A stretch of DNA of 8,714 bases from CAYLJO01 sp964383905. Lineage in GTDB: Bacteria > Acidobacteriota > Blastocatellia > Pyrinomonadales > Pyrinomonadaceae. The notes below the pieces were generated by a model that searched no databases, was not told the origin of the DNA, and was given only the letters and a program-made list of their open reading frames with translations. This document shows, one piece after another, positions 5,415 through 8,714 of this stretch. Position 1 is the stretch's first letter. The number at the start of each line of letters is the position of its first letter. A program made the position numbers and the translations under genes. The DNA lies in NCBI GenBank assembly GCA_964383905.1, contig CAYLJO010000250.1, positions 1-8,714 of the forward strand. The letters run 5' to 3'.

Positions 5415-8400
5415 TCAGTTGCCGCGCGCTTGATTCTGCGTCGCTTCAACGCCCCGCGACCCATCCTGAGCAGGCTTTCTCTCGCCCAGCACGACATGAA
5501 CCTGATGAGCGCGCCCGTCGTCGGTAAGTCTGATCTCCGGCACGGCCTGTGGTACGCCATCAAGCTCTACTTCAATAACCCCGCGGCTCACGCCGTAAGG
5601 ATTCTCGACCTTAATCTGGTAGCGTGTTAGTCCACGGCGATAAATCACCTCATAGTCGCGCCAGCCTCGCGGAATGCAGGGGTCAATCATCAGCCGCTCG
5701 CCATGCATCCGGAAGCCAAGAATATATTCAAGCCCGGCGCGATACATCCAGCTGGCGGAACCCGTATACCAGGTCCACCCGCCCCGCCCCGTATGTGGCC
5801 ATAACGCATACACATCGCCCGCCGCAACGTAAGGCTCAACCTTATATTTATGCAGACCGGCGCGCGTCGAAGCGTGGTTGATCGGATTAAGGAGCGCGAA
5901 GAGTTCTCCGGCACGGTCGCCATCCCCAAGCATGGCATAGGCGATGAGCGTCCACAGCGCGGCGTGCGTGTACTGGCCGCCGTTTTCGCGCACACCCGGC
6001 ACGTACCCCTTAATGTAGCCCGGGTCGAGCGGACTCCTGTCAAAGGGTGGGGTGAAGAGTATGACCAGGCCGTCGCCGCGCCGGATCAGATACTCTTCGA
6101 CGGCGGCCATTGCGCGCGTCGCGCGGTGCGGCTCGGCGGCGCCGGAAATGACGCCCCACGATTGCACAATCGAATCAATACGACACTCCTCGTTCTGCGC
6201 CGAACCGAGCGGCGTGCCGTCGTCGAAATAGGCGCGGCGGTACCAGTCGCCGTCCCACCCATGCTCTTCAAGCGCCTTCTTCAGTTCTGCGGCGTGCTCA
6301 CGGTAACGTTCGCCCCGCGCCGCCTGCCCGCGCGCATCACAGAAAGGCGTGAACTGCTGAAGTGTAAAGTAGAGAAACCAGCCGACCCATACGCTCTCAC
6401 CTTTCCCTAGATGGCCCACGCGGTTCATCCCGTCGTTCCAGTCGCCGGAACCCATCAGCGGCAGACCGTGCGGCCCGACCCCTAGACTTTTGTCCAGCGC
6501 ACGCGCGCAATGCTCGTACACCGTGGCCGTTTCTGAAGAGACGGTCGGTTGCGTGTAGGATTCGTCTTCCCCCGGAGCAAGCAGTGGGGCTTCGATAAAA
6601 GGTGTCACTTCCTCCAACACGGAGGTGTCATTGGTGACGCCGATATAAAAAGCTGTGACGAACGGCAGCCAGAGTAGGTCATCGGAGAATCGTGTGCGGA
6701 CGCCGCGGCTTGTCGGCGGGTGCCACCAGTGCTGCACGTCGCCCTCTTTGAACTGGTGCTGCGAGGCGCGCCGGATCTGCTCGCGCGTGATCCCGGGTTT
6801 GGAATAAACGAGCGACATGACATCCTGTAGCTGATCGCGAAAGCCGTAAGCCCCGCCCGATTGGTAAAAGGCCGAACGCGCCCATACGCGACAAGCAAGC
6901 GCCTGGTAAAGGAGCCAGCGATTCAAGAGAGTGTCCATCGCCGGATCCGGCGTTTTCACTTCCACCGTACCGAGCAGTTCATCCCAGTAAGCCATCACGC
7001 GCTCGAACGCTTCATTGATTGCGGAGATTCGCCCGTAGCGAGACGCGATTATTCGTGCTTCTTCGACCGATTCAGACTCGCCGAGCAGCATGACGACCTC
7101 ACGCGTTTCGTTCGGCTCCAACTCGATCAAGGTCTGCATCGCCGCGCAAGGGTCAAGGCCGGCCCCGTCCCGCCCCGATAGATTCGCGCGACGCAGCGCG
7201 GCCGGCTGCGCGTGCGAGCCGTTGCGGCCCAGAAACTCTACCCGGTCGCACGTCACGCTATCGGCACGCTTGCTCATCCCGGCAAAGGCGACGCGGGGCG
7301 CAAACTCGTTGTTATAGGGATTCCGCGCGAAGATACTGCCCGTGGCCTCGTCAATCTCCGTGATGACATACGGAGCCATCCGCTCGCGCTGAACGCCGAG
7401 CGCCCACTCGGCGTAGCTGGTCACGGAGAGTCGCCGCTGCCGGTCGGTCCGGTTGCGCAGGCGCAGCAAGGAAATCTTTACGGTCGCGTCGAGCGGCACA
7501 AACTGCAGCAGCTCTTGCGAGATGCCATGGCTCGTGTGCTCGAAGACGGTGTAGCCCTGCCCATGCCTGATGATGTATGGCTCGGCCTCGCGTATCGGGA
7601 GGGGTGTCGGCGTCCAGACGGTGCCTGAGTCTTCGTCGCGCAGGTAAATCGCCTCGCCGGTCGTGTCGCTCACGGCATCGTTACACCACGGCGTCAAACG
7701 GTTCTCCCGGCTGTTGACGGCCCACGTATAACCGCCGCCGGTCTCTGTCACCTGAAAACCGAAGTCCTGCGAATTCGCCACGACGTTCAGCCACGGCGCG
7801 GGCGTCCACTGGCCTTCACCAAGCACCGTCACGTACTCACGCCCGTTGTTGCTGAACCCGCCAAGGCCATTGAAGAATGAGAGGTCGGGGTGCGTGACGG
7901 TCGGTTCCGGATACCTGCGCGAAGGCCAGCGCGGGACGAACGCCGGTGGCAGTGGGCCCTCAATGGGTCGGCGGACCAATTGATCTTCGATCGGACCACG
8001 GTCCGTGACGATGACGACCCGCGCCACCGTGTGAAGCAGGATTTTGTCCGCGTCCGGCATCACGTCTGTCCGCCGCAGGAAGACGCCGCCCGGCTTATCC
8101 AAGAGCGCCTGCGAGCCGCTGATCCGGATCAGGTTTTGCAGCTCGTCCTGAAGCGATTGCGCGTAGCTCGGCGGGTGATCGTTCAGGATCACAAGATCAA
8201 ACGAGAGACCCTTCAGGCGCAGGTATTCGTGACCGCGCAGGATCTGGCGCACCATGTTGAGGTCTTCGGCTTCGCTGATCCGCACCAGCACAATCGGCAG
8301 GTCGCCGCTCAGGCCGTAGGGCCAGAGGCTCGCCTGGGTCTTTGTGTTGAGGGCCAGCACATGCGCGCGCGGGCGCAAGCTCGGGTCTGAATAGAGCAGA

Positions 8401-8714
8401 CGCCCTCCCAGGCGCTGGAACAGATGCGCCTCTTCCGCGTCCATATTCAGATGGCGCATCTCGACCTGCGATTGTGTCCACGCCAGCGCGGCCTCTCGCT
8501 CGAAGGTGCTCGGATCGTGATACTTGTCGGCGAGCCTGAGCGCTTCTTCACGCGAACGCGCCACGGCCGTGGCAAATGAGATGCGCGCCGTTTCACGCGG
8601 TTGAAGGCGCACGCGCTGCCTTAAGGAGAAGACCGGGTCGAGCACCGCGCCGACAGTATTCGAGAGCGGACGATCTTCCATGACGGCGACGGGCGCGGCC
8701 GGCGTGTGACCCCG
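5415..8714 (-). CDS. Cyclic beta-1,2-glucan synthase (NdvB/ChvB type), C-terminal GH94 part, 5' end outside window
   Basis: C-terminal part (at least 1,099 residues) of the large inner-membrane enzyme that makes cyclic beta-1,2-glucan. In the family an N-terminal GT84 part builds the chain and the GH94 part trims it by phosphorolysis, setting ring size. The frame has no stop up to the window edge, and the ATG at 8679-8681 has no Shine-Dalgarno, so the start lies beyond it. Numbered from that Met: AVLDPVFSLR (12-21) and LWPYGLSGDLPIVLVR (119-134) are NdvB-like connecting sequence. A beta-sandwich GH94 N-domain starts near SFFNGLGGFSNNGREY (268-283). An (alpha/alpha)6 barrel occupies about 580-1000, with YGFRDQLQD (Arg615), SGDWNDGMN carrying the general-acid Asp (probably Asp750), GGQYTHAALW (His906) and WTWYTGSASW (Thr973-Gly974). 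Their spacing fits the known phosphate-binding set of chitobiose phosphorylase. A small beta domain ends the protein. A stand-alone beta-1,2-oligoglucan phosphorylase is the less likely alternative. Confidence 0.92.
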   Translation of the reverse strand, partial: RGHTPAAPVAVMEDRPLSNTVGAVLDPVFSLRQRVRLQPRETARISFATAVARSREEALRLADKYHDPSTFEREAALAWTQSQVEMRHLNMDAEEAHLFQRLGGRLLYSDPSLRPRAHVLALNTKTQASLWPYGLSGDLPIVLVRISEAEDLNMVRQILRGHEYLRLKGLSFDLVILNDHPPSYAQSLQDELQNLIRISGSQALLDKPGGVFLRRTDVMPDADKILLHTVARVVIVTDRGPIEDQLVRRPIEGPLPPAFVPRWPSRRYPEPTVTHPDLSFFNGLGGFSNNGREYVTVLGEGQWTPAPWLNVVANSQDFGFQVTETGGGYTWAVNSRENRLTPWCNDAVSDTTGEAIYLRDEDSGTVWTPTPLPIREAEPYIIRHGQGYTVFEHTSHGISQELLQFVPLDATVKISLLRLRNRTDRQRRLSVTSYAEWALGVQRERMAPYVITEIDEATGSIFARNPYNNEFAPRVAFAGMSKRADSVTCDRVEFLGRNGSHAQPAALRRANLSGRDGAGLDPCAAMQTLIELEPNETREVVMLLGESESVEEARIIASRYGRISAINEAFERVMAYWDELLGTVEVKTPDPAMDTLLNRWLLYQALACRVWARSAFYQSGGAYGFRDQLQDVMSLVYSKPGITREQIRRASQHQFKEGDVQHWWHPPTSRGVRTRFSDDLLWLPFVTAFYIGVTNDTSVLEEVTPFIEAPLLAPGEDESYTQPTVSSETATVYEHCARALDKSLGVGPHGLPLMGSGDWNDGMNRVGHLGKGESVWVGWFLYFTLQQFTPFCDARGQAARGERYREHAAELKKALEEHGWDGDWYRRAYFDDGTPLGSAQNEECRIDSIVQSWGVISGAAEPHRATRAMAAVEEYLIRRGDGLVILFTPPFDRSPLDPGYIKGYVPGVRENGGQYTHAALWTLIAYAMLGDGDRAGELFALLNPINHASTRAGLHKYKVEPYVAAGDVYALWPHTGRGGWTWYTGSASWMYRAGLEYILGFRMHGERLMIDPCIPRGWRDYEVIYRRGLTRYQIKVENPYGVSRGVIEVELDGVPQAVPEIRLTDDGRAHQVHVVLGERKPAQDGSRGVEATQNQARGN

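Noticed and set aside
5303..5563. 86-codon minus-strand frame overlapping the 3' end of the glucan synthase
   Set aside because: It overlaps the C-terminal coding region in another frame, has no visible ribosome site and an Arg-rich shadow-like sequence.
5850..8390. Long plus-strand open frames (up to 186 codons) opposite the glucan synthase
   Set aside because: The minus-strand frame is continuous and matches GH94/NdvB throughout; the opposing frames are composition artefacts with no recognisable motif.

Overview
The window is a high-GC bacterial chromosome segment with five protein-coding genes and no mobile element, CRISPR array, rRNA or tRNA that I can see. The gene mix is a multidomain sensor histidine kinase, a bacterial-type selenocysteine synthase SelA, a small protein resembling the MXAN_5187 C-terminal family, a CspA-type cold shock protein, and the C-terminal part of an NdvB-type cyclic beta-1,2-glucan synthase. 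This, with the base composition, suggests an environmental Acidobacteriota (Blastocatellia-like) or a myxobacterial/deltaproteobacterial relative. The taxonomic call is an inference from family distribution, not a measurement.

Layout. Positions 44-2068 (minus): histidine kinase with four N-terminal membrane segments, a GAF-like region, a PAS-like region, HisKA and HATPase. Positions 2069-2220: AT-rich gap with a likely promoter overlapped by a near-perfect inverted repeat. Positions 2221-3690 (minus, open frame to 3873): selA. Positions 3874-3976: divergent promoter region. Positions 3977-4630 (plus): MXAN_5187-C-like protein of unknown function. Positions 4628-4661: 15-bp perfect hairpin serving as a terminator between convergent genes. 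Positions 4733-4939 (minus): cold shock protein. Positions 4940-5414: long non-coding region holding the csp promoter, an A/T-rich UP-like element and a roughly 285-nt leader whose last hairpin presents the Shine-Dalgarno in its loop. Positions 5415-8714 (minus, 5' end beyond the window): GH94 phosphorylase part of the cyclic glucan synthase.

The genes do not form one pathway. selA serves selenocysteyl-tRNA synthesis, but selB, selC and selD are not in the window. The histidine kinase follows selA on the same strand, but the gap probably carries its own promoter and no response regulator adjoins it here. The glucan synthase and cold shock genes are in tandem but are probably transcribed separately. 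Several start codons are uncertain because most genes lack a clear Shine-Dalgarno; the cold shock gene (AGGAGG) and the MXAN_5187-C-like gene (GAGGAG) are the exceptions.
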